Assembly (NCBI RefSeq): GCF_000085865.1
Contig: NC_013511.1
Coordinates: forward strand, 480,516 to 544,515
DNA: 64,000 bases
Direction of reading: 5' to 3'
Source of the DNA: Metamycoplasma hominis ATCC 23114
Lineage (GTDB): Bacteria; Bacillota_I; Bacilli_A; Mycoplasmatales; Metamycoplasmataceae
Below the pieces are notes generated by a model that worked only from the letters and a program-made list of their open reading frames with translations, searched no databases and was not told where the DNA came from. Within the stretch, counting starts at the first letter, position 1, and each line of letters opens with the position of its first letter. The translations under genes were made by a program, and so were the position numbers. Shown one piece after another: positions 51,260 through 63,604 of this stretch.

Positions 51260-52705
51260 TTAAAATTTAACAGCATTTTTAGCAAATTTATTATTTCATT
51301 CGGATGAGATACCTTCAAAATAAAGTCCATCGGTTTCTTTTAAAACCTCACCACGATTATATGGAGCAGTATTTCAATCGTGAAATAGTCAATTAATCCT
51401 ATCTGTGTTTATATTTCCGTCAAATATTTTTATTAAATCTTTAACAAATTTTTCTTGGATTTCCTGTATATTATTTTCATATTTTGACGCTTCTGCAATA
51501 GTTGCCAATTGACTAGAATTATTTTTAATATTTGTTAATTCTTGCAATGCCTTTTGTTTTATTTCATTTAGTTGTTGTGTTACACCTAAGAAATCTGGAT
51601 CTTTTACACCACTATCTAACTTATTAAATTTTTGCAAACTATTATTTACATCATCTAGACTATTATTTATTAATAATTTTTTAGCATTAAGATATTCAAC
51701 TGAAATTTCATTAATTACTTGTATTATTTCTTCTCTTGTATGTAGAGTACTAATATTATGTTTTCTAATAGATCCTTCTATTCTTTCGATGTATGCATTG
51801 TATTTATCTCTAGGGCGCATTTTATTTTCAATATATTCCTTTGCTTCTACAATTAAAGAAATTAAACTATCCCTTAATTTTTGCATATCATTTTCAACAA
51901 ATTCTTTACTTTGTTTTAAAACTTCATTTAAATTAATATTTGCAGCTACTATTTCTGATTTATTAGAACTAATTGAAACGTTTCCTCGTCTTGAAACTTC
52001 TCTATTAAGATTTCTAACTATATTTGCATAATAATCGGATTTAACAACATCTTTGGCCAAAAATTCTTCAACTAATTTTCTAGTTTTTTGTAATTTTTCA
52101 AATTCTTGTTCTTTCGATTGCTTAAATTTGATCAATATATCTTCAACTTCAGAAATTTTAAAAGTTAATGATTTATTTAAATTATTTATTTCGTCTATAT
52201 TATTTTTGTTAAAAATTTCTAATGCATTAATAATTTGTGAATTTAAATCTTTCTTAGTTTTTTGAATATCAACATCATTATCAATTAATTTATTGTCCAA
52301 CATTCTCATAACATTAATAATATTTTCCAACTGTTTCTTTGCTGCGGCAAGTAATTTTTGCATGATTTGCTTTTGAATTTTTGCATTTAATGAATTAATC
52401 GAACTTTTTATCTTAAAAATTTCTTGATTAATATTATCAATTGGTGATTCAATGCTAATCATTTTGGAATTAGCAAGAACGTTTTGTTCTTCAATTAAAT
52501 CAATTCCCTGAATGTTTTTATCTTCTAACAATGACTGCAATTCTTCTTGAAAAATTTTAAATTTCTTAAATAGTGATTCTTTTTGCGCCTTTTTATCCAC
52601 TTTATTTTGACACGATCTTATTGCTACGGTAGCGATGGCAGCTATTGATAATCCGCCACAAAAAATTGCTAATGGAAGAACGATCTTTTTGCTTTTTTTG
52701 TTCAT
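51260..52705 (-). CDS. Membrane-anchored coiled-coil surface protein (truncated by TAA)
   Basis: 481 aa. The N-terminus is a basic MNKKSKK followed by a hydrophobic helix (about residues 9-30) and a Cys at the end of it (AIRSC), so it is either a lipoprotein with an atypical lipobox (Arg at -2) or a signal-anchored protein. The rest is predicted almost wholly helical and rich in Lys, Glu, Asn and Ile, with repeated heptad stretches. This resembles the large surface coiled-coil proteins of the M. hominis group, but I do not recognise a specific member. GGAGAG precedes the ATG (52705). It stops at a TAA in frame with the remnant 50699-51259. Confidence 0.65.
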
Positions 52706-52874
52706 TTTTTCTCTCCATTTTTTTATTATTTTTAATATTTGTAAAATTATTTTATGTTATTTAGTGCATAAAAATATTTTTATATTAAAATAGCAAGAAT
52801 GAGATCATATAAATGGAAGAAAAGGTTTATTTTTTAAAAAATACATATATATTAAGCAAATAATTTATTATCGA

Positions 52875-53738
52875 TTAATATGAATATATTTTACTTGTAT
52901 AAAATAATATTCTTTGTCTAATCATAATTATTATTGGATAGAGTACGAAAATAACTGCGGTATATATTGGTATTTCAATAAGAGTTTTTGCTATTATTGG
53001 AATCATAAATATTGGATAATAAGTTTTGTAATCTCAATTGCCTGATCTAAATCTATTATGATAATTTATATATGCAAATGGTCCTCAAAATCATCTACAC
53101 AACATTAAAGTGAAAAACACAACCAACAAAATGCTAAATAAAAGTACAACATTGCTTTTTACAGAAAATTTTCTATTTTTTATAAATAAAGTTAAAAAGG
53201 TTATAGAAGATATTCAAATAAATGCCAATCCTACAATAGCAATAGATAAAACAATTCTGATTGGTATTAATTTGGTGCGTTTTACTGCTGTTTCATTTAT
53301 TGGCAAATTGTTACCGTGAATTGCTAAAACTATTACAAAAATTGCTGTTATTATGCTTAAAAAACTAAATCCAATTATTCATGTAATCTTTTGTTTAGCA
53401 TACATTAATCTTAATAATCAGCCACTTATTAAAGCAATAAAAACAGGCACTAACGCATATTCAATCATTCATGTGCTTATTCCTCTAATAACCTGATTTA
53501 GTGTATCACATAGTATACCTAAAAATGCACCCTTTCACGGTCCCAATGCCAAGCCGAAAATAATGAATACTGCATAAGTAATATTAATATTCATTATTCC
53601 TTTAAAAACAAATCTTTCTAAGATAGCGGCAATTATATAAATAGCTAAAAGTAAAGCAAATAAAGAAATTTCAAAAACTGTTAATTTATGTTGTTTTGTT
53701 TTTTTAATACGTCTAATTTTTTGAATAAATTCAAACAT
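52875..53738 (-). CDS. Membrane protein, ECF transporter S-component candidate
   Basis: 287 aa with six or more hydrophobic helices. After a basic cytoplasmic start it has the TVFEISLFALLLAIYIIA segment and an Ala/Gly-rich ITYAVFIIFGLALGP region followed by TGA(Trp), which resemble substrate-binding S units of energy-coupling-factor vitamin transporters. The C-terminal half has extra helices. No EcfA or EcfT genes are adjacent, as is usual for group II S units. The substrate is unknown. AGGAG precedes the ATG. Confidence 0.6.
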
Positions 53739-53752
53739 GTTTCTCCTAAAAT

Positions 53753-53769
53753 AAACCCACCAAGGGTTT
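53753..53769 (-). promoter_or_regulatory. Leader hairpin of the S-component gene
   Basis: Minus strand AAACCC, 5-nt loop, GGGTTTATTTT stands between a TATAAT box (53788-53783) and the ribosome site at 53747-53743. It could attenuate transcription or simply stabilise the leader. No known riboswitch core is seen. Confidence 0.35.
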
Positions 53770-53879
53770 TAAATTTTGATAAATTATATTTTTAAATACG
53801 AGTTTATATATACGAGAACAGTTTTTTAAATCATAACTATTAAATTTTAACTATTTTTTAAAAAAATAAACAAAAATAA

Positions 53880-53905
53880 AAATTTCGGTTATTTTTCCGA
53901 AATTT
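53880..53905 (-). terminator. Terminator after the pepA pair
   Basis: AAATTTCGG, 8-nt loop, CCGAAATTT with T run on the minus strand. Confidence 0.8.
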
Positions 53906-53912
53906 TTAAGCC

Positions 53913-55286
53913 TTATTTTAACACTAATTCTGTCAAAGTTTTTGTCATTGCAAACATTGGTTTTTCATCAATATCATTAGTTCCTGCAACGTCTAAATGA
54001 ATATATTCAATTCCTTTTGTAAATTCTTTTAAGAACATTGCTGCTGAACAAGAACCTGCATGTCCAGTATAGTCTGTATTCTTCAAATCTGCAACAATTG
54101 AACCCTTCATAAATTCTTCATAGTCCGAGTCAAAAGGCATTCTTCATATCAACTCATGTTGAATGGTTGCTGCATCACTAATTTCTTTTCATGCTTTTTC
54201 AGTTGTTGATCAAATACCTGTATATGTGTCTCCTAGGGCTGCAACCATTGCACCAGTTAATGTAGCAACATCAATTAATCTTGTTGCTTTTAACACATCA
54301 GCTCCATAGTACAAGCCATCAGCCATAACTAATCTACCTTCAGCGTCAGTGTTATTTATTTCAACAGTTTTTCCACTCATTGAAGTCCAAACTGAATCAG
54401 GTAATGATGCATCTCCATTAACTCTATTGTCAGTAATGCACATAATTGCTGATACATTTGTTTTTGGTTTTAATTGGGCAACAGATTTCAAAACTGATGC
54501 AACTATTGCAGAACCTGACATGTCATATTTCATTCCTAACATGTTGCGACCTGTTTTAATGTTGTAACCGCCAGAGTCAAAGGTAATTCCTTTACCAATT
54601 AAAACTGTTTTTTGATTTGAATCAGGATTTCCTTTATATTCAATTATTACAACTCTAGGTTCATAAACTGAACCTCTATTCACAGATAGTAATAATCCCA
54701 TACCCAATTTTTCAATTTCTTTCTTTTCAAGAACTTTAACTGATAAATTTTTATATTCTTTAAAGTCTTCAACAACTATTTTAGCTAATTGTTCAGAATT
54801 TAATTCATTAGGAGGGGTAATGCCCAAATTTCTTGCTCAGTTTTGAGATTCAATTAATATTCTTGCTTTATTGAATGAATCAATTACTGATTGAGACGCT
54901 TGTTCTATAAACAATTCTATGTTGTTTGGATTTTCTTTGTATGTAAATGTCTTTTTATTGTATAACTTTGCAGCTGAGAAATTTATTCCTTTTGTGAATG
55001 CATCAACTACATCATTAATTGTTAAATTTTCTGTTACAAAAGAAGAAAGATCAATTTGATAATCGTAGGCAGCATTCAATGCTAAATCTTGTGCCAATGA
55101 ATATAAAGAATTGTATTGTAATTCTTGCTTTTTGCCTAGATAAATATACGAAACTTTTTTATCAATAAAATCTGTTATTGCTTCTGTTTCTTTAACTAAA
55201 AATTCTGGCAAAATTTCATCTTCAAATATTGCTTTCAATAACAAATGATCATTGCGCTTTGTTGATAATTGTTTAATTAATTGCAT
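53913..55286 (-). CDS. pepA: Leucyl aminopeptidase (M17), copy 1
   Basis: Two-metal exopeptidase, 457 aa, hexameric in its family. A variable N-terminal domain is followed by the catalytic domain: GKGITFDSGG (catalytic/metal Lys and Asp), MKYDMSGSA, NTDAEGRLVMADGL (metal Asp/Glu and bicarbonate Arg), and the C-terminal HLDVAGTND. Five TGA(Trp) codons. It follows its paralogue at 13 nt. It releases amino acids from peptides, a nutrition route for a biosynthesis-poor cell. Confidence 0.94.
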
Positions 55287-55299
55287 ACTATTCTCCTTA

Positions 55300-56664
55300 T
55301 TATTTTTGATTTGCTGCTAATTCAACAAAGGTAGAAACTAAAATTCCTAGTCCTACTCCTTTATTGTCAGCGGTTCCTGCAATATCGCAATGAATATAGT
55401 CAACATTATTTGTAAAATGTTTTAAGAACATTGCTGCTGTATTACAATCTGATTTTTCACTGTTGTTGTAATTATTAAGATCAGCTACTTTAGATTCTTT
55501 ATTTGGTTTATCATAATCATCATGTAGGGGCATTCTTCAAACCTTTTCATGAGCAATTTTTGCCGCTTTGTCAAAATCTTCTCATCTTTGTTCAGAAGTT
55601 GATCAAATTCCTGAATACGTCTTTCCTAATGCTCTTTCCATCGAACCGGTTAAAGTTGCGGCATCAATCAATAATGAAGCATTCAATTTCGAGGCACCGT
55701 AGTATAAACCATCAGCCAACACTAATCTTCCTTCAGCATCAGTATCAGTAATTTCAACTGTTAAACCACTCATTGATTTAATTACTGATTCAGGCATTGT
55801 TGGGTGTGTATCTATTGCGTTATCTGTAATCATCATTATTGCTGCTACGTTTGCTTTTAATTTTAGTTGAGCAATTGCTTTAACTGCATATGCAACAATA
55901 ACAGAACCAGACATGTCAAATTTCATGCCATCCATGTAGTATCCTTTGGTGTTATATCCTCCGGTATCAAATGTAATTCCTTTTCCTACATAAACATATT
56001 TTTCTTTACTTTCAGGATTGCCATTATATTCAGCAATTAAAACTCTTGGTTCATAAGAAGAACCCGAATTTACTGCCAACATAAGTCCCATGTTATTTTT
56101 CTTGATGTTATCACGATCTAAAACTTTTATTGATAGTCCAGGAATATTTTCTAAATCTTCTTTTACTACCTTAGCGATATATTCACTAGTTGCGACATTA
56201 GGGGGTGTCATTTGCAAACTGCGGGCTTTATTTGTTGCTTCAAGAATTATTGACAATCTTTCAACTAATTCTTCATACGATTTATCAGCATAAAACAATG
56301 TTATTGTCTTTTCTTGTTTGTTTTCTTTAGTTTTTGCTGAATAAAGATTTGCATTTTTAAATGCTAATTTAGATACAAATGCTCTAAAAACTTCTTCTGT
56401 TGACACAACATTTTCTTTAACAAAAGAAGCAATATTAATTTGATAATTTCTTCTATTTGAACTTAGAATTTTGTCAACTACTTTTAAAAAACTAAAGTAG
56501 TTATCTACAGTTTTTGGTATGTAAATAAATGCTTCATTTTTTTTAAAATCTTCTGTAATATGATTATCTTTCTTGGCAATATTTAAACTAGCGTTTGAGC
56601 CTTCATAAACTGCTGTTAAAAGCATATCTTTATTACGTTTAGTTTCATAATAAATAGAATTCAT
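55300..56664 (-). CDS. pepA: Leucyl aminopeptidase (M17), copy 2
   Basis: 454 aa paralogue of the next gene, with the same layout and motifs: GKGITFDTGG, MKFDMSGSV, DTDAEGRLVLADGL and HCDIAGTAD. By eye the catalytic halves are similar and the N-terminal halves differ strongly, so the duplication is old. All active-site residues are kept in both, which suggests different substrate ranges rather than decay. First gene of the pair; AAAGGAAT precedes the ATG (56664). Confidence 0.94.
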
Positions 56665-56795
56665 TTTATTCCTTTCTAATTTTTAAATAAATATCTTTTA
56701 GATAATTAAATTATAATGATTAATATTTTTTAGAACGTAAAAACATAAAATAAAGAGAAAATTTTTAATATTTTTAATTAAATTAAAAATAATAA

Positions 56796-56823
56796 AAAAT
56801 TAGCCTTACTAAAAGCTAATTTT
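56796..56823 (-). terminator. Terminator after the small lipoprotein gene
   Basis: AAAATTAGC, 10-nt loop, GCTAATTTT with T-rich tail on the minus strand. Confidence 0.75.
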
Positions 56824-56824
56824 A

Positions 56825-57115
56825 TTATTTAATATTTTTAAGTTGATTAATAACTAAATCTATGCTAAATAAGATTGCGTCGCATTGTTGATCATTTAGT
56901 TTTGCAATTTCTTCATCTTTTATCATTTTCTCATATTGGTTCATAATTTCACCAGCAGATGGTATCTTTTTTGCCATATCAAGTAATTGCTTTATTTTTG
57001 ATTTAACTTGTTGTTGCTTTGATGTCAATTTTGAACACGATATTGCTACTATTGGTAATGAAATTAAAGAACTTGCTCCTAAAATAGACAAAATTATTTT
57101 TTTACTCTTCTTCAT
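56825..57115 (-). CDS. Small lipoprotein
   Basis: 96 aa. Signal peptide with MKKSKKIIL, a hydrophobic core and a classic mycoplasma lipobox VAISC (Cys near residue 27), so the mature protein of about 70 residues should be lipid-anchored outside the membrane. The rest is one helical Lys-rich segment. No family recognised. AAAGGA precedes the ATG. No TGA codon. It could be a remnant of a longer surface lipoprotein. Confidence 0.75.
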   Translation of the reverse strand: MKKSKKIILSILGASSLISLPIVAISCSKLTSKQQQVKSKIKQLLDMAKKIPSAGEIMNQYEKMIKDEEIAKLNDQQCDAILFSIDLVINQLKNIK

Positions 57116-57177
57116 AGAATATCCTTTATCTTTGTTTAATGAATTATTAGATATGATAATTATAAATATAAATTTAA

Positions 57178-57828
57178 TTATTTTTTAGTAGATCAATCGA
57201 TTTCATCTTTTGATAATGATTTAAGTTTAAAATTTATTTTTTTAAAAACGTCTGAGCCAAAAAACCCTTTATATGCAGCAAGAGGTGAAGGATGTGGCGC
57301 GTAAACTATTATTTGTTTAGACATATCAATGTTTTTTATAAAATCTCTGGCGTTATTTCCTAAAATTAAATAAATAATATTGCTATAACACGAATTAATT
57401 TCTGTTAATAAATTTTGATTGAATAGTTCTCAACCTAAATTCTTATGTGCCAATGTCTTTCCTTCAATGTTTGTTAAAATTGAATTTAAAAGTAATACAC
57501 CTTGGTCTTTTCAATAATTTAGTGAAAAGGTTTCAAATGTTGAATTTGGATATTCATTTTTTATTTCAATAAATATATTCTTTAAAGATGCCGGGCATTT
57601 TGTTGCATTGCTTGAAAAACACATACCGTCTGCATCACCTTTGTTAGGATAAGGATCTTGACCAATGATGATAACCTTTAGGTTGTCAAAATCAAAATTT
57701 TTAAATGCAAAAAATACTCTGTTTGGCTTTGGCGTTACATTAGGCAACATAGTTAATTTTTTTAAGACTTCAAAATATGGTTTTGAAGTTTCTTTTTTTA
57801 AAAATTCTAAAAAAGCAAATTTTGACAT
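57178..57828 (-). CDS. ung: Uracil-DNA glycosylase
   Basis: Removes uracil from DNA; 216 aa. Water-activating loop GQDPYP near residue 56, GMCFSS, WKDQGVLLLNSILT and the Leu-intercalation loop HPSPLAA. TGA(Trp) at 57508, about 57428 and near the end. It begins 2 nt after the fmt stop, so the two form an operon. Confidence 0.96.
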
Positions 57829-57830
57829 TT

Positions 57831-58691
57831 TTAAACTCTTACTCTTTTTTTCCCTTCAAATTGATATTCTATTAAATATAAATATCCATCATTAAATTTT
57901 ATTTTTAATGGAGTACTAATTTTTGTTGTTGAAGCCCGGAAGATTTTTAATCTTTTATTTTGATAAATTAAATAAGCACCTGGTTCGTCATTAAAAGCTC
58001 TGATTTTGTTTATAACACTTGAAAGATTTTCGCTTTGATCAATTCTTTCCATACCATTTAATATCTTAGGAGCAAATGTTACTTTAGATTCATCCTGAGC
58101 CACTCGATTATATTGGCCGTTGTAAATTTCAAACAATCAATTACCAAGATTTTTTGAGGCCACATCTGCTAATTTATCAAATACTTCAATTGCTGTATCT
58201 GCAGAATCAATTTTCACTTTCGAGGATTCTAGGATATCTCCTGCGTCCATTTGTTTTACCATTTCAATTAATGTTATTCCTGTTTCAATATCACCATTGA
58301 GTAATGCATATTGCACAGGCGCAGCTCCACGATATTTTTCAAGCAAACTTCCGTGAACGTTCAAGGGCATTTTTTTAGGTAATTTTAATATTGAATCAGG
58401 TATAAATTGTCCGAATGAAGCCGTAATAAAAAAGTCAAAATCCATTGCACTAAGTTCGGGCAAAATTTCTTTTATTTTTTGAGGTTGAAAAACTTTTATA
58501 TCATACTGTTTGGCAAGTTTAAAAATTTCTGTTTCAATTACATTTTTGTTTCGATCTAGTTTCCTATTTGGCTGAGAAATAAATGCCAAAACATTGAACC
58601 TTTCGTCATTTAAAAGAGGTTCAAAAGTTTTGGCGGAAAATTGTCCAGTTCCCGCTAGAACTAAATTAATTTTGTTATTTATATTTTTCAT
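57831..58691 (-). CDS. fmt: Methionyl-tRNA formyltransferase
   Basis: Formylates initiator Met-tRNA with 10-formyl-THF; 286 aa. Catalytic LNVHGSLLEKYRGAAPVQ (Asn and His), then QMDAGDILES with the catalytic Asp, and a short C-terminal tRNA-binding domain. The ATG at 58691 has a TATAAT six bases upstream and no ribosome site; an in-frame ATG at 58748 would precede this box and lacks the family's N-terminus. Confidence 0.94.
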
Positions 58692-58697
58692 ATCAAA

Positions 58698-58703
58698 ATT
58701 ATA
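58698..58703 (-). promoter_or_regulatory. -10 box of fmt (leaderless)
   Basis: TATAAT on the minus strand, 6 nt before the ATG. No convincing -35. Confidence 0.5.
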
Positions 58704-58728
58704 AAATAAATTATTTTTTATAAACTTA

Positions 58729-60132
58729 TTATCTTGTATTTCAAGCAAATGTTTTTATTGACAATAAACTCAATATTACAATTCAAATTCAAGGCAATAT
58801 GAAGTTCAATAAATTTTCTGTTTTTGAACCTATTTTTGTTAAACTATCATTGCTTAAAACGTTATTTGAAAATTGAATGTAACTACTGTCTAAAAATTTA
58901 AAATAGTTTGCAAATTCATTATTCTTTAACAATTGGTCTAAACCATTTTGATTGAATGCTTCAGCAATGGTTGAATATTTTAAAATTACAGGTTGATAAA
59001 CATTTAAAATATTTAGTGTTTTATATTCGTTGTTAATATTAAATATATTATATTGACTATATTTTATTCCAATTGGTGTATTGGCTGGCAATGCATTATT
59101 ATTTGCTAGAAATAAATCTTTTTGTTGATTCAAGAATTTCAAAATTGTTAACCTTGCAATTAGATCTTTGCTATTTGCTTCTTTCAATAAATTTGCATAT
59201 TTTGTAACACCTTCAATGTATTTTTGAAGTTCTTCAATTGTATAGATTTTATTGCTTGAATCAGCACTTGAAAAAGGTTTTAATAAATCTATATTTTTTA
59301 TTTCATTTCCGATGTTAAGAGTTGCCTTTATTGAAGCAATATTATACTCATTTGATAAGGATGCTTGTCCTTGAAAAGAAATTGTGTTTTGAATTATTGC
59401 ACTCTTAAAGGGTGTTAAATAAGAGACATATCACATTCCTTTTATATTTGAAATTTGAGAAATAGGCAACACTTGACCCGATAAGAACATTGTGATTATT
59501 AATAGTGAACAACCGATTGCTTGAATAGTTAAGACTGATTTTGAAACGCTTATAATGAACAATCCAACAGATATACTTACAAAAATTATAATGACAAAGC
59601 TAAATATGTAACCTGGTCAAAATATCCTTGAAAACATCTCTTTAATACTGCTTCCGTATAAAGTTATATTTAGACTTGCTTCCCCTATTTTTATATTATT
59701 AATTGTTCCTAAAGAACGACCGGTTTTAAAATATTCGCAAAAAAACATTAAGGCAACTAGCATTGTTCAAAGGCCAGAACAAATCATTATAATCAAATAA
59801 AATATTGCTGTATATGCCAAAAACGATTTAGGCTTAATGCTAGAGGCGCCAATTCTTTTTAAAATTGTGGATTTTTTAAATTCAAATATTGCTGTTGGCA
59901 GTGAAATGCAGGCTATTGCCACCGGCCCAATGGTTATTGTACTTCCCAAAATCATTTCATAACCAAATATCGTTCCTAAAATAGCAACAAAAATAATTGG
60001 ATAGCCGAATGCAAAAAATGGTCCTACAAATGATTTTCAAAAATGTTTATTAATAATTGCTAATATTCCTAAAAACTTGTTTTTGTTAGCCTCAGTATTA
60101 TTGTTTTTTTTAATAATTTCTTTATTTTTCAT
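58729..60132 (-). CDS. ABC-2 type transporter permease
   Basis: 467 aa membrane protein with about six transmembrane helices in two groups, a short cytoplasmic N-terminus rich in Lys and Asn, and a large extracellular insertion (about residues 250-430) before the last helix. This is the general form of an ABC-2 exporter permease. Its ATG is 4 nt after the ATPase gene. The substrate is unknown. Many TGA(Trp) codons fragment it in the standard code. Confidence 0.75.
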
Positions 60133-60136
60133 AATT

Positions 60137-60874
60137 TTAAATATATTCCTTAAGACATAGGGATATTGATCCGTATTTTTCAATTATTTCGCTTTTCAAA
60201 GCATCAAGGACAATTCTACCTTTATTCATAATAATAATTCTATCTGCCAGAATTTCAATTTCATTTATATCGTGAGATATTAAAATCAAAGTACAATCAA
60301 TTTCTTTGATATATTCATTCAAAAATGATACCAATCTTGTTTTTATTTTTATGTCAAGACCTGTACTTAATTCGTCCAATATTAACAACTTTGGTTTATT
60401 AATTATTGCAAGCAATGCATTAAGTCTTTGATGTTGGCCCCCGCTTAAGGAAGAAGCTTTATTATTTATAAATTCATCAACCCCAAAAATCTTTATAAGT
60501 TTTTGCAATTCTTCTGGTGAACTTTTATTGCCATAGATTTTGTTCATTGAATAGATGACATCATTAACCGATAAACCTTGAGGATATGAAGAATCCTGAA
60601 ATTGAATTCCTATGTTTGTTTGTGCACTTTCATTATGATTTGATCCATCATTAAAATAATATTCAATATTACCTGAGGTTGGTTTTAAAATTCCTATAAG
60701 CATTTCAACTGTTGTAGTTTTTCCCGCTCCATTCCCACCTAATAGAGCAATGTTTTGATTCTTATAAATTTCGAGATTCAAATTATCTACAACTTTTATT
60801 TTTTCTTTTTTTATTTTGAATTCTTTTGTCAAATTTTTAATTTTTACCAACTTTTTTAAATTGTATTGGCGCAT
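60137..60874 (-). CDS. ABC transporter ATP-binding protein
   Basis: 245 aa nucleotide-binding subunit. Walker A GGNGAGKTT near residue 46, Q-loop in IQFQDSS, signature LSGGQHQR, Walker B LLILDELSTGLD and H-loop ISHD. The form is that of ABC-2 exporters (drug, lipid or polysaccharide type). The ATG (60874) overlaps a possible 41-aa ORF by 19 nt. Partner of the permease directly downstream. Confidence 0.9.
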   Translation of the reverse strand: MRQYNLKKLVKIKNLTKEFKIKKEKIKVVDNLNLEIYKNQNIALLGGNGAGKTTTVEMLIGILKPTSGNIEYYFNDGSNHNESAQTNIGIQFQDSSYPQGLSVNDVIYSMNKIYGNKSSPEELQKLIKIFGVDEFINNKASSLSGGQHQRLNALLAIINKPKLLILDELSTGLDIKIKTRLVSFLNEYIKEIDCTLILISHDINEIEILADRIIIMNKGRIVLDALKSEIIEKYGSISLCLKEYI

Positions 60875-60981
60875 TTCAATTGAATTTGCTTTAATTGTGT
60901 TTTTTCATGATCTTCTAAATTACTTAAAAAATTGTCTATTATTTCTAGACTTTTATTTTTACAAGCTTTTTCATTTTCCAC
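60856..60981 (-). CDS. Possible 41-aa ORF coupled to the ABC ATPase gene
   Basis: A GTG at 60981 has GGAG seven bases upstream, better than anything seen at the ATPase ATG. It encodes a charged helical peptide (for example SLEIIDNFLSNLEDHEKT) with two Cys, ending inside the ATPase gene in another frame. It may be a small protein or a coupling ORF. No homology recognised. Confidence 0.4.
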   Translation of the reverse strand: MENEKACKNKSLEIIDNFLSNLEDHEKTQLKQIQLKCANTI

Positions 60982-61022
60982 TATTTTAACTCCTTATTTT
61001 ATATATTTCCCTTTTTGCCTAA

Positions 61023-61028
61023 ATTATA
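61023..61028 (-). promoter_or_regulatory. Extended -10 of the ABC transporter operon
   Basis: TGATATAAT on the minus strand, 42 nt before the GTG of the small ORF and downstream of the plsY terminator. Confidence 0.55.
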
Positions 61029-61055
61029 TCAATAACTTAAAGAATGAAAACAAAA

Positions 61056-61079
61056 ACTCGTAATCAAAGAATTACGAGT
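61056..61079 (-). terminator. Terminator after plsY
   Basis: ACTCGTAAT, 6-nt loop, ATTACGAGT with TTTTTG tail on the minus strand. The stem includes the plsY stop. Confidence 0.85.
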
Positions 61080-61761
61080 CAATGTTTTTATGCTTTTTTG
61101 TTTTGCTGAAAATTTTTGGTTCTGTATGTTTAAATATTCGTTTAAAATTGGGTATATGTTTAACAACTATTATGAGTGAAGCCAATATTAAAATAATTAC
61201 ATGTGCGGGATATACGACATTTTGTTGCATATAGCCGAATATTGTTCCTGCATAAAATATATAAATTAAACCTAAATAAGGAATTATTCCACAACTTATT
61301 GATGAAGCAAGTGAAACATATTTTGTTGAAAAAACTAGTATTACATATATTGCTACAAAAATTAAAAATAATAGAAAATTATATGCAAGCATTATTCCAA
61401 AAAAGCAAGCTACTCCTTTGCCACCTTTAAATTTAAAATAAATTGGAAAGACGTGCCCAATTACTGCGCCAAGCCCTGCCAACATTGGAAAAATATATTC
61501 AAGATTTCTTAGATATTTTTTAATTAAAAATGCAATGATTGTTGCTAAAAAGGCCTTAAAAATGTCAAAAGCAAAAACTAATGCTGCAAATTTTATTCCA
61601 AAATTTCTTAATGCGTTTGTTGCTCCAGGATTTTGCGAACCAATTTTTCTTATATCATTTCCTCTTAATTTAGTTATTATTATTGCCAAATTAAAAGAGC
61701 CAATTAAATATCCTAATATTAAAAATATTATATTTAATCACACATATTCACCATAAAACAT
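61072..61761 (-). CDS. plsY: Glycerol-3-phosphate acyltransferase PlsY
   Basis: Membrane enzyme that acylates G3P with acyl-phosphate, the first step of phospholipid synthesis; 229 aa. Conserved motifs GSQNPGATNALR, GHVFPIYFKFKGGKGVA and a multi-pass hydrophobic profile. The ATG at 61761 gives the expected N-terminal helix LGYLIGSFNLA; no ribosome site is visible, and a TATCAT box 6 nt upstream hints at a leaderless message. One TGA(Trp) at codon 8. Confidence 0.93.
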
Positions 61762-61807
61762 AAATAAATGATACACACAAGAAAAATTATTTTATAAAAA
61801 CTTACAA

Positions 61808-61843
61808 AAAAATAGCAAAACTCTATTTTTGTTTGCTATTTTT
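61808..61843 (-). terminator. Terminator after gltX and the hypothetical gene
   Basis: A perfect 12-bp stem AAAAATAGCAAA/TTTGCTATTTTT, T-run on the minus strand. Confidence 0.8.
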
Positions 61844-62193
61844 CGGTCTTTGTTTGAATGTTAATTATATTACTTGCAATAACATCACTACCAACTAAAA
61901 TATCATAATGAGCAGATATCTTGTTTCCTTCAATAAAAACATCTTTTAAATAAAAATCTAGAGAAAATTCTTGAATTTTATTGCTTACTCTTTTGTTTTT
62001 TTGTAACTCGATATATGAACCAGAATATTTTATTTTTAAAGTATCACTATTGACCAATAAATCACATTCCTGATTATTATTATCAATAAAATTTATATGA
62101 ATAAATTCATCAACAACTTCTTCAGTATATGGAACAAATTCTGTTTCTATCGTTTTAGAGGGTTCATTATTGAATTCGTTTTTTGTAATTAAA

Positions 62194-62213
<20 letters not shown>
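61836..62213 (-). CDS. Hypothetical beta-rich protein, gltX operon
   Basis: 125 aa, not recognised with certainty. Alternating hydrophobic residues suggest a small beta-barrel (VVDEFIHINFID, LKIKYSGSYIELQK, FSLDFYLKDVFIEGNK), somewhat like DUF1934/YwiB proteins. No signal peptide, no TGA codon. It overlaps the gltX end by 20 nt and so is translated together with it. Confidence 0.6.
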
Positions 62214-63591
<1,378 letters not shown>

Positions 63592-63604
63592 AATCTACCT
63601 TCTT

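Noticed and set aside
53783-53860. Possible purine-riboswitch-like TATA/CTCGTAT pattern upstream of the S-component gene
   Set aside because: The required core (GTTTCTAC and the pairing arms) is absent; the region is simply AT-rich with two CTCGTAT repeats.
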